Both the position numbers and the translations under genes were made by a program. Positions 1-5,053 of a DNA stretch of 5,088 nt are shown here, one piece after another. Positions within the stretch are counted from its first letter, which is position 1. Each line of letters opens with the position of its first letter. Under the pieces are notes generated by a model. The model did not search any database. It was not told the DNA's origin and was given only the letters and a program-made list of their open reading frames with translations. Source of the DNA: RGIG1959 sp051877215 (lineage in GTDB: Bacteria; Bacillota; Clostridia; Oscillospirales; Acutalibacteraceae); assembly GCA_051877215.1 (NCBI GenBank), contig JBJEIR010000039.1:1-5088 (forward strand), written 5' to 3'.

Positions 1-1005
1 CTCGCTTTGGACAGCCGAATCGAATCGCAGTTCGGAGAACTGCGGCTGCGCTTGCGGGCGCTTTCCAAAGAAAGCGCGTTTTCCTCGTCCTTGCGCATGC
101 TGATGGACAGCGAAAGCTATGTGGATTATCTGATGACCTCAAAGCTCGCAGAGCGCATTTCGCAAAATGATCAGCTTCTGATGGAGGAGCTGGAAAACAA
201 TATCCGCACCGCGCAGGCGACAAAAGCACAGCTGGAGTCGGATAAGGCGCAGCTTGTCTCGCAAAGCGACGAGGCAAAGGAGCTGCGCGAACAAACGGAA
301 AGCGATAAACAGGCGCTCCAGATGCTGTACAGCGAATCGGAAGCAATGGTCGAAAAGCTCAATGAGGATGTCGCTTATTATGACGAGTCGATAGCGGAAA
401 TTGAAGCGAAGCAGGCGGCGATGCAAAGCAAAATCGACGATATTATGGCGCGTATTGCGGCAGAGGAAGAGGCAAGGCGCCAACAGGAAGCGGAGCAGGC
501 CGGCAGCGAGGACGAAAGCGACGATGACGGCGGGGATAGCGGCGGCGGCTCTTTCCAAAGCGGAACGATGTACTGGCCCGCGCCCACCTGCACGGTCATC
601 ACCAGCAGCTACAAATACCGTGAAATTTACGGCCGTTGGCATTACGGCGTGGATATTGCCTGTTACGGCGATGCGGAAGGAGAGCCGATCGTCGCGGCGG
701 CAGACGGCACAGTGGTCTATGCCAACCGCTATGACACTTGGGGCGACGGTTACGGTCTGTATCTGATGATCGACCACGGCTATGACGATTGGGGACAGCG
801 AATCATCACGCTGTATGCCCATTGCTCGGCGGTCACTGCTTATGAGGGCATGACGGTATCGGCGGGCGATTTGATCGGATATGTGGGAAATACCGGCGGC
901 TCGGACGGTGCGCACCTGCATTTTGAGGTGCGCGTGGACGGCTGTGCCGTCGACCCCGTCTCAAACGGCTATCTCTCCACCGACGGGATCGATGTGCTGG
1001 CATAA
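1..1005 (+). CDS. Secreted coiled-coil M23 (LytM-type) peptidoglycan endopeptidase, 5'-partial (paralog 1)
   Basis: This is the C-terminal 334 codons of a peptidoglycan hydrolase; the frame is open to the left edge, so the TTG at position 7 is not a convincing start. Alignment by eye to the next gene suggests about 126 residues are missing, including the signal peptide. Counting from the first visible codon, residues 1-160 are coiled coil with a YVDYL motif at 40-44. Residues about 161-187 form an acidic, Gly/Ser-rich linker (GSEDESDDDGGDSGGGS) longer than in the paralogs. The M23 domain starts at MYWPAP (residue 190). Zinc ligands H214 and D218 (HxxxD) and H307, and catalytic H274 (YAH) and H305 (HLH), are all present, so activity is expected, unlike degenerate EnvC-type activators. 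M23 enzymes cut peptide cross-bridges or stem peptides outside the cell; the bond cut here cannot be told. It ends 58 nt before paralog 2, consistent with an operon. Confidence 0.93.
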   Translation, partial: LALDSRIESQFGELRLRLRALSKESAFSSSLRMLMDSESYVDYLMTSKLAERISQNDQLLMEELENNIRTAQATKAQLESDKAQLVSQSDEAKELREQTESDKQALQMLYSESEAMVEKLNEDVAYYDESIAEIEAKQAAMQSKIDDIMARIAAEEEARRQQEAEQAGSEDESDDDGGDSGGGSFQSGTMYWPAPTCTVITSSYKYREIYGRWHYGVDIACYGDAEGEPIVAAADGTVVYANRYDTWGDGYGLYLMIDHGYDDWGQRIITLYAHCSAVTAYEGMTVSAGDLIGYVGNTGGSDGAHLHFEVRVDGCAVDPVSNGYLSTDGIDVLA

Positions 1006-1046
1006 AACCGTCATGAGATCACAATAAAAACGCAAAAACAGGAAGG

Positions 1047-1056
1047 AAAGAAGGTG
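1047..1056 (+). promoter_or_regulatory. Ribosome binding site of paralog 2
   Basis: AAAGAAGGTG differs by one base from the anti-Shine-Dalgarno complement AAAGGAGGTG and lies 7 nt before the ATG at 1064. It supports that start codon. The rest of the 58-nt gap (1006-1063) shows no hairpin and no recognisable promoter, so paralogs 1 and 2 are likely co-transcribed. Confidence 0.7.
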
Positions 1057-1063
1057 CTGCGGC

Positions 1064-2353
1064 ATGTTTACTTTCAATCGGACAGGTACATCCCTGTCAA
1101 AACGATGTATCGCCGTTTTTTTGGCTGCCACGGTATGCTTAGGCTGTATGCTGCTTGCCGACACGGCTTTGTCGGGAGGGACACCGTCGGTATCGGCGGA
1201 GGAGTCCGTCGAAGACCTGCGAAGTGAAAAAGAGCAGCTGGAAGCACAGCAAAAGGAATTGCAGGCAAAACGCGACCAGGCGGCCGCCTCTTTGCAGGAA
1301 CAGGAAGCACAAAAGGCGCTCATTTTGGAGCAGATCAGCGTAAAAGAGCAGGAAATTGCCGTGAATACGAAGCTGATCAGTCAGCTTGACGAACAGATCA
1401 GCGAAAAAAATTACGAGATCGCGCAAAAGGAACAGGCGATCGGCAAAAAGGAAACAGAGATCGCCGACCGCTTTGAAGAGCTGCGCCGCCGACTGCGCGC
1501 CATTTCCAAGAGCGGCTCTTTGGCGTCCGGCTTACAGCTTTTGATGAATTCCGACGGATATTCCGATTATCTGATACAAAATAAAGCGATGGAGCGCGTG
1601 TCCGAACAGGATCAGGAGCTGATGAACAGCTTGGAGGCGGAGCTTCAGACCATTCAGGCTGACAAGAAGGAGCTGGAAAAAGCAAAGGCGGCGCTTGACG
1701 AGCAGCGCGCGCCGATTGTCACGCTGCAAAATGAGCTGAATGTCAAAAAATCCGAGCTGGATTCGCTTTACAGCGAGGTCAACGCCATTACAGAGCAGTT
1801 GAATGCGGACATCAACAACTACAATCAGTCGATCGCCGCGGCGGAAGAAGCGGCGGCGCGGCTGCAGGATAAAATCGATGAGATCATCCGTACCACCGTC
1901 GGTACGGGGCAGGCGTTTTTGAGCGGAACGATGTATTGGCCCGCACCGACCTGCACCTACATTTCCAGTACCTTTAAATACCGTTGGGGGCGTTGGCACC
2001 GCGGAATTGATATCACGGGAGGAAGCTGCTACGGCGATCCCATCATTGCCGCGGCGGACGGTGTCGTTGTGACGGCGGAATATGATTCCTCTTACGGGTA
2101 TTATGTTGTACTCGATCACGGCACGGACAGCGCGGGACAGCGCGTCATGACGCTGTATGCTCACTGCAGTCAGCTTCTTGTCGGCGTGGGACAGACGGTC
2201 AGTGCAACCGATACGATTGCTCTCATCGGCAGTACGGGTGAGTCGACCGGTGCGCATCTGCACTTTGAGGTGCGTCTTGACGGTGTGGCGGTTGACCCGA
2301 TCGGCAACGGATATATTTCCACAAACGGCATTATCGTGGATGAATCACTGTGA
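1064..2353 (+). CDS. Secreted coiled-coil M23 (LytM-type) peptidoglycan endopeptidase (paralog 2)
   Basis: A complete 429-residue hydrolase of the PcsB/CwlO/EnvC-like architecture, predicted to act on peptidoglycan outside the membrane. Residues 1-45 look like a Sec signal peptide: basic R6, K13 and R14, a hydrophobic core at 15-32, and likely cleavage after A45 (SVSA-EE). The CLGC at 25-28 is a poor lipobox, so a lipoprotein is less likely. Residues about 47-283 are heptad-rich coiled coil (Glu/Gln/Lys/Ala/Leu) with YSDYL at 166-170. A short linker leads to the M23 domain, which starts at MYWPAP (residue 290). H312 and D316 (HxxxD), H367 (YAH) and H398/H400 (HLH) are the expected zinc and catalytic residues and are intact. 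In the known family, the coiled coil can dock on FtsX and hold the enzyme inactive; FtsEX is not in this window. The cleavage specificity is unknown. Confidence 0.95.
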   Translation: MFTFNRTGTSLSKRCIAVFLAATVCLGCMLLADTALSGGTPSVSAEESVEDLRSEKEQLEAQQKELQAKRDQAAASLQEQEAQKALILEQISVKEQEIAVNTKLISQLDEQISEKNYEIAQKEQAIGKKETEIADRFEELRRRLRAISKSGSLASGLQLLMNSDGYSDYLIQNKAMERVSEQDQELMNSLEAELQTIQADKKELEKAKAALDEQRAPIVTLQNELNVKKSELDSLYSEVNAITEQLNADINNYNQSIAAAEEAAARLQDKIDEIIRTTVGTGQAFLSGTMYWPAPTCTYISSTFKYRWGRWHRGIDITGGSCYGDPIIAAADGVVVTAEYDSSYGYYVVLDHGTDSAGQRVMTLYAHCSQLLVGVGQTVSATDTIALIGSTGESTGAHLHFEVRLDGVAVDPIGNGYISTNGIIVDESL

Positions 2354-2356
2354 TCG

Positions 2357-2402
2357 GCAAGCACGCCGGTCTTTCCGACAAAGCGGAAAGGCCGGCGCTT
2401 GC
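2357..2402 (+). repeat. Long intercistronic hairpin between paralogs 2 and 3
   Basis: An imperfect inverted repeat starting 4 nt after the stop of paralog 2. CTTTCCG (2371-2377) pairs with CGGAAAG (2384-2390) around the loop ACAAAG. The stem continues with a T-G wobble, GCCGG/CCGGC, a C-G pair, a 2-nt bulge (2362-2363) and GCAAG/CTTGC, giving about 19 pairs. The bases after it (GGCGCTGTAAAGG) contain no T-tract, so it is not a standard intrinsic terminator. It could act as a processing or stability element that adjusts the output of paralog 3 relative to the upstream genes, or it could be a copy of a dispersed palindromic repeat. Confidence 0.8.
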
Positions 2403-2432
2403 GGCGCTGTAAAGGATTGTTTTCACAGGCAT

Positions 2433-2440
2433 AGAAAGGG
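2433..2440 (+). promoter_or_regulatory. Ribosome binding site of paralog 3
   Basis: AGAAAGGG lies 9 nt before the ATG at 2450. The next in-frame ATG (2468) has no purine-rich site before it and would remove the basic start of the signal peptide, so 2450 is preferred. The match to consensus is weaker than for the gene at 4094. Confidence 0.6.
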
Positions 2441-2449
2441 TTTTCTGGG

Positions 2450-3814
2450 ATGAAATTCCGTTTGGTTATGAAACATATCGGTATTCTCGGCTTGGCTGCG
2501 CTGATAACGCTGACGCCTTTTTCGACGACCGATTTTCGGCTGGGTGTTTCGGGAGAAGAGGCGCTTTCGGGGGATACGGCTCCGATAGAGCAGCCGGAGG
2601 ATCCCGGTGCACAGCAGCCGGAGGAGCCCGCCGATAACGGGCTGACCGAGGAGGAGTCGGCGTCTGTATATGAGCTGCAGCAGCAAAAGCTGCTTTTGCA
2701 GCAGCAGGCAGCACAGCTTCAGGCGGCGCGGCAGTATTATTCCTCCTCACTTGACGGATTGCTGGCGCAAAAAAGCAACATTGAGCAGCAAATTGAGCTT
2801 AAGCAGCGCGAGATCAATGTCAATGCGCAGATCAAGGAGCAGCTGACGACACAGATTGAAACCACCGGCAAACAGATCCTCGATTTGGAATATGCGATTA
2901 TTTATAAAGAGCAGGCCATCAACGAGCGTTATGAGGGACTGCGGCAAAAGCTGCGCGCCATGGCGAAGGACGGCACCGGCGGTCTGACCACGATTCAAAT
3001 GCTGGCCAGTTCTCAAAGCTATGCCGATTATCTGATCAATTCCAAAATGGCCTCGCGCATTGCGAAAATTGACCAGGATGTTTTGGCGGGGCTTGAGGAG
3101 GAACTGGCGCAGATTCAGAATGAGCGTGCGCTCCTTCAGATGCAAAAGCAGTCGCTGGAGGAACAGCGAAAGCCGTATGAAGAAGCGGAAACGGCGCTCA
3201 ACGCCAATAAGAATGAGCTGACCGAGCTGCGTTCGCAGGCGGAGCTGATTGCTATGCAGCTCAACGCCAACATCACCTATTACCGCCAGCAGTATACCTT
3301 GATTTCCGAGCAGCAGTCGCGTCTGCAAAAGCAGATCAATGAGATTCTGAAGGACACTTCGCTGATCGGCACGGTGGCGTCCGGCGTCATGTATTGGCCT
3401 GCTCCCGGTTGCTCGGTCATCACCAGCAGCTTTAAATACCGGTGGGGTCGTCAGCACAACGGCGTCGATATTGCCGACTGGGGAGAATCCACCGGCAGAC
3501 CCATTGTGGCGGCGGCGGACGGCGTTGTCGTATATGCCGGCTATGATGACGGCGGCTACGGCAATTATCTGATGGTTGACCACGGCTACGATATGCTGGG
3601 GCAGCGGATCATCACGCTGTATGCCCATGCCGATATGCTGTATGCACAGGTAGGCGATATGGTATACGGCGGTCAGTCGGTGATCGCCGCGATGGGCAAC
3701 ACCGGCAATTCGACGGGCGCACATCTGCACTTTGAGGTGCGTGTAGACGGTACGGCGGTCGATCCGGTGGGAAGCGGCTATCTGTCCGTCGAGGGCATTT
3801 CCATTGAGGGATAG
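2450..3814 (+). CDS. Secreted coiled-coil M23 (LytM-type) peptidoglycan endopeptidase (paralog 3)
   Basis: A complete 454-residue paralog of the two upstream hydrolases, with the same predicted extracellular role in cutting peptidoglycan peptides. Residues 1-35 resemble a Sec signal peptide (K2, R4, K8, hydrophobic core 9-24), with possible cleavage near VSG-EE (35/36), the counterpart of VSA-EE in paralog 2. Residues about 36-70 are a Pro/Glu/Gln-rich extension absent from paralog 2, which accounts for most of its extra length. Coiled coil covers about 71-305, with YADYL at 191-195. The M23 domain starts at MYWPAP (residue 314). H336 and D340 (HxxxD), H393 (YAH) and H425/H427 (HLH) are intact. 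It lacks two of the three domain cysteines shared by paralogs 1 and 2. It is the last gene of the probable operon, 96 nt after paralog 2. The role of the N-terminal extension is unknown; it may be a wall-spanning spacer. Confidence 0.95.
   Translation: MKFRLVMKHIGILGLAALITLTPFSTTDFRLGVSGEEALSGDTAPIEQPEDPGAQQPEEPADNGLTEEESASVYELQQQKLLLQQQAAQLQAARQYYSSSLDGLLAQKSNIEQQIELKQREINVNAQIKEQLTTQIETTGKQILDLEYAIIYKEQAINERYEGLRQKLRAMAKDGTGGLTTIQMLASSQSYADYLINSKMASRIAKIDQDVLAGLEEELAQIQNERALLQMQKQSLEEQRKPYEEAETALNANKNELTELRSQAELIAMQLNANITYYRQQYTLISEQQSRLQKQINEILKDTSLIGTVASGVMYWPAPGCSVITSSFKYRWGRQHNGVDIADWGESTGRPIVAAADGVVVYAGYDDGGYGNYLMVDHGYDMLGQRIITLYAHADMLYAQVGDMVYGGQSVIAAMGNTGNSTGAHLHFEVRVDGTAVDPVGSGYLSVEGISIEG
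2591..2638 (+). repeat. Two-copy 24-bp in-frame repeat in the Pro/Glu-rich extension of paralog 3
   Basis: CAGCCGGAGGA occurs at 2591-2601 and 2615-2625. The match runs on to 16 bases with one mismatch and then fades within the 24-base unit. At protein level it gives QPEDPGAQ followed by QPEEPADN (residues 48-63). The period is a multiple of three, so the frame is kept. Confidence 0.65.
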
Positions 3815-3833
3815 CGACCCTTGCGCTCTTTTT
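3813..3833 (+). terminator. Possible weak terminator after paralog 3
   Basis: AGCG (3813-3816) can pair with CGCT (3824-3827) across a 7-nt loop, followed after one base by five Ts (3829-3833) and more T-rich sequence to 3844. The stem is only 4 bp and overlaps the stop codon. It is the best candidate end signal for the operon, but it is much weaker than the terminator at 4915-4952. Confidence 0.25.
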
Positions 3834-3865
3834 CCTGCTTTTTTGTTATCTTTCTTTTGCCGCCG

Positions 3866-3874
3866 TGTTATAAT
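3866..3874 (+). promoter_or_regulatory. Extended -10 promoter upstream of the surface-protein gene (P1)
   Basis: TGTTATAAT is a perfect extended -10 element (TGn plus TATAAT at 3869-3874). The best -35 at 17-bp spacing is TTATCT (3846-3851), a poor match, which an extended -10 can tolerate. Transcription would start near 3881 and give a leader of about 210 nt before the ATG at 4094. A 9-bp inverted repeat, CTTTCTTTT (3850-3858) with AAAAGAAAG (3880-3888), brackets the -10; it is low-complexity and may be chance. Confidence 0.5.
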
Positions 3875-3906
3875 AAGGAAAAAGAAAGGGGACTATAAGG
3901 AAAAAG
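3873..3906 (+). repeat. Purine-rich 12-bp direct repeat, 22-bp period
   Basis: ATAAGGAAAAAG occurs exactly at 3873-3884 and again at 3895-3906, each followed by a GGGGA-like run and then CTAT or ATAT. It begins inside the -10 box of P1 and covers the predicted transcription start. Two same-orientation copies about two helical turns apart suit a protein-binding site, but slippage-prone purine sequence is an alternative. Confidence 0.6.
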
Positions 3907-4002
3907 GGGAATATAGGGGCTTGTGGCGGCTGCTTTGCCCTTTTGGACTTTTGCAAGTGCCTTTTTTGCTCTATCAGTAAATCTAAAATGCCTTGTAAGA
4001 AT

Positions 4003-4037
4003 TTGTAACTTGCTTTTTTTGCAAAGGCAAGTTACAA
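4003..4037 (+). promoter_or_regulatory. Strong inverted repeat: leader hairpin or operator before the surface-protein gene
   Basis: TTGTAACTTGC (4003-4013) is perfectly complementary to GCAAGTTACAA (4027-4037). Four more pairs inside it (one G-T) leave a 5-nt loop, giving a 15-bp stem. No T-tract follows, so it is not a terminator on this strand. If transcription starts at P1, it is a 5' leader hairpin about 120 nt into the RNA. If the second promoter candidate is used, it covers both promoter boxes like a repressor operator. Confidence 0.75.
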
Positions 4038-4038
4038 T
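4010..4038 (+). promoter_or_regulatory. Candidate second promoter embedded in the inverted repeat (P2)
   Basis: TTGCTT (4010-4015) and TACAAT (4033-4038) are separated by exactly 17 nt. The -10 matches the sigma-A consensus at 5 of 6 positions and the -35 at 3 of 6. Initiation near 4045 would give a leader of about 50 nt. It is weaker than P1 in motif quality, though the leader length is more usual. Confidence 0.35.
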
Positions 4039-4078
4039 GCAATTGTTGGCATAAAGGCCATTTGGCTTTGTCATTTTG

Positions 4079-4086
4079 TAAGGAGG
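4079..4086 (+). promoter_or_regulatory. Near-consensus ribosome binding site of the surface-protein gene
   Basis: TAAGGAGG lies 7 nt before the ATG at 4094. It is the strongest site in the window, fixes the start codon and suggests efficient translation. Confidence 0.9.
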
Positions 4087-4093
4087 AAAAATT

Positions 4094-4882
4094 ATGAAAA
4101 AACTGTTGAGTGTTGTATTGGCAGTTGCCATGCTGTTCTCGTTTACGGCGATGTCCGTATCGGCAGCCGGTACCACTTCCCTGCTCCCCGACGATGTGTC
4201 GGCGTGGAATTGCAAGGATGCCGGCGATGGCAGCATCACGGTCACGAAAGACGGAGACGCGCTTGTCTTCACTGCTACCACGGGTTGGCCGGAAGCGTCC
4301 TACACCAGAGACACCGATCTGATCGTTTTGGATCAGGCCGGTCAGTATCTCAACTATGATATCACGGTTGAGGGTAAGGCCAATATTTTGATCTTCTTCA
4401 ACGGCAAGGATCCGATGGAGCAGGATGAACTCGGTGCTGATAAGAAGCATTTTGCGAACTATCAGTCCCTCAATCCGCTGATCGGCGACGGCATTACGGA
4501 CAATCCCGCGGCACAGGACGACCTGCCCGCCGGCAATTACAAGGGCTCCCTTGAGCTGACCGCCTTTGCTCCCCAGGGAACGGAGGACGGCAAGGTTCAG
4601 GTTTCCGGCGTCAAAATATTTGCTGTCGGCGATAACGCGAAGGTCACTGTCCGTGAGCTGAGCGTCGGCGCCAAGACCGGCGAGGAAGTCACCCCCACCA
4701 CCAGCGATACGCCCGCTACCACCAATGCGGGCGGCGCTGCTACGACCACCACTGCTAAGAACGGCTCCTCTGCCAAGACCGGCGAAGAGAGCAATGCGTT
4801 CCTGTTTGTCGTCGTGGCCGCTATGGCTGTCGCGGTTGTCGGCGTGAGCGCTGTTGCTGCCAAGAAAGCAAAGTCTAAATAA
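4094..4882 (+). CDS. Secreted, C-terminally anchored surface protein of unknown function
   Basis: I do not recognise a named family for this 262-residue protein. Residues 1-24 are a clear Sec signal peptide (MKKLL, hydrophobic core, likely cleavage SVSA-AG). Residues about 26-192 form an ectodomain rich in alternating hydrophobic and polar stretches (for example ITVTKDGDALVFTAT, YLNYDITVEG, ILIFFNG), which suggests a beta-sandwich. A carbohydrate-binding-like jelly roll is a guess from this pattern only. Residues about 199-226 are a Thr/Ser/Ala/Gly stalk. AKTGEE occurs at 193-198 and again at 227-232. The second copy precedes a hydrophobic helix (about 235-256) and a KKAKSK tail, the layout of sortase substrates, but Ala replaces the usual Pro of LPxTG. 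It may be sortase-anchored or simply membrane-anchored. It has its own promoter candidates, a strong ribosome site and a strong terminator, suggesting a separate, well-expressed unit. Confidence 0.92.
   Translation: MKKLLSVVLAVAMLFSFTAMSVSAAGTTSLLPDDVSAWNCKDAGDGSITVTKDGDALVFTATTGWPEASYTRDTDLIVLDQAGQYLNYDITVEGKANILIFFNGKDPMEQDELGADKKHFANYQSLNPLIGDGITDNPAAQDDLPAGNYKGSLELTAFAPQGTEDGKVQVSGVKIFAVGDNAKVTVRELSVGAKTGEEVTPTTSDTPATTNAGGAATTTTAKNGSSAKTGEESNAFLFVVVAAMAVAVVGVSAVAAKKAKSK
4670..4788 (+). repeat. Direct repeat encoding AKTGEE on both sides of the Thr-rich stalk
   Basis: Seventeen bases at 4670-4686 recur at 4772-4788 with one mismatch (GCCAAGACCGGCGA then GGA or AGA). The copies are 102 nt (34 codons) apart, in frame, and bracket the low-complexity stalk. 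This could reflect duplication of an anchor-proximal segment. Confidence 0.7.
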
Positions 4883-4914
4883 TTGACCTTGCTTTGAATG
4901 CAAGTGCTTATTAC

Positions 4915-4952
4915 AAAAATCCCGCGGGAGAGCGTCCCGCGGGATTTTTTTT
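4915..4952 (+). terminator. Strong intrinsic terminator, probably bidirectional
   Basis: ATCCCGCGGGA (4919-4929) pairs perfectly with TCCCGCGGGAT (4935-4945) around loop GAGCG. Flanking As (4915-4918) extend the stem into the run of eight Ts (4945-4952). Read from the other strand, the stem is followed by five Ts, so it may also stop transcripts from the right. It lies 32 nt after the stop of the surface-protein gene. Confidence 0.95.
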
Positions 4953-5044
4953 GCATTTTTCTTTCCTATTACACCGTCGAAAGCCCCCTGCACGACCTGC
5001 CCGGATTGCGCAAACATCTGTAAAAATGATAGGAAAAATGTATG

Positions 5045-5053
5045 TGTTAAAAT
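5045..5053 (+). promoter_or_regulatory. Possible extended -10 promoter for a gene beyond the right edge
   Basis: TGTTAAAAT differs by one base from the extended -10 of P1 (TGTTATAAT). No good -35 is seen at 16-18 bp. The stretch 4953-5088 otherwise holds no supported gene on either strand, only AT-rich sequence with two AAAAATG copies (5022-5028 and 5034-5040), so it is most likely the upstream region of the next gene. Confidence 0.3.

Noticed and set aside
7..9. TTG as the start codon of the first gene
   Set aside because: The frame is open upstream, there is no room to see a ribosome site, and the paralogs align with about 126 further residues before this point. The gene is cut by the window edge.
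1136..1147. Lipobox in the signal peptide of paralog 2 (CLGC)
   Set aside because: Cys at -3 is a poor match to the usual Leu/Val/Ile, and a good signal peptidase I site (VSA-EE) lies further on.
2357..2402. Intrinsic terminator between paralogs 2 and 3
   Set aside because: The hairpin is strong but no T-tract follows, and no separate promoter for paralog 3 is visible in the 47 bases after it.
2747..3730. 327-codon minus-strand open frame opposite paralog 3 (similar long ones opposite paralogs 1 and 2)
   Set aside because: These mirror the conserved coding sequence; for example the HLH region reads as MQM on the other strand in each. They have no signal peptide, domain or ribosome site of their own.
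3873..3906. CRISPR-like repeats
   Set aside because: Only two 12-bp copies with a 10-bp gap; far too short and too few for an array.
3923..4054. 43-codon GTG-started small open frame in the leader of the surface-protein gene
   Set aside because: The nearest purine-rich runs sit 3 nt or about 12 nt away, which is poor spacing. The composition looks like AT-rich noncoding sequence, and it would read through the inverted repeat. A 19-codon TTG frame at 3921-3980 was rejected for the same reasons.
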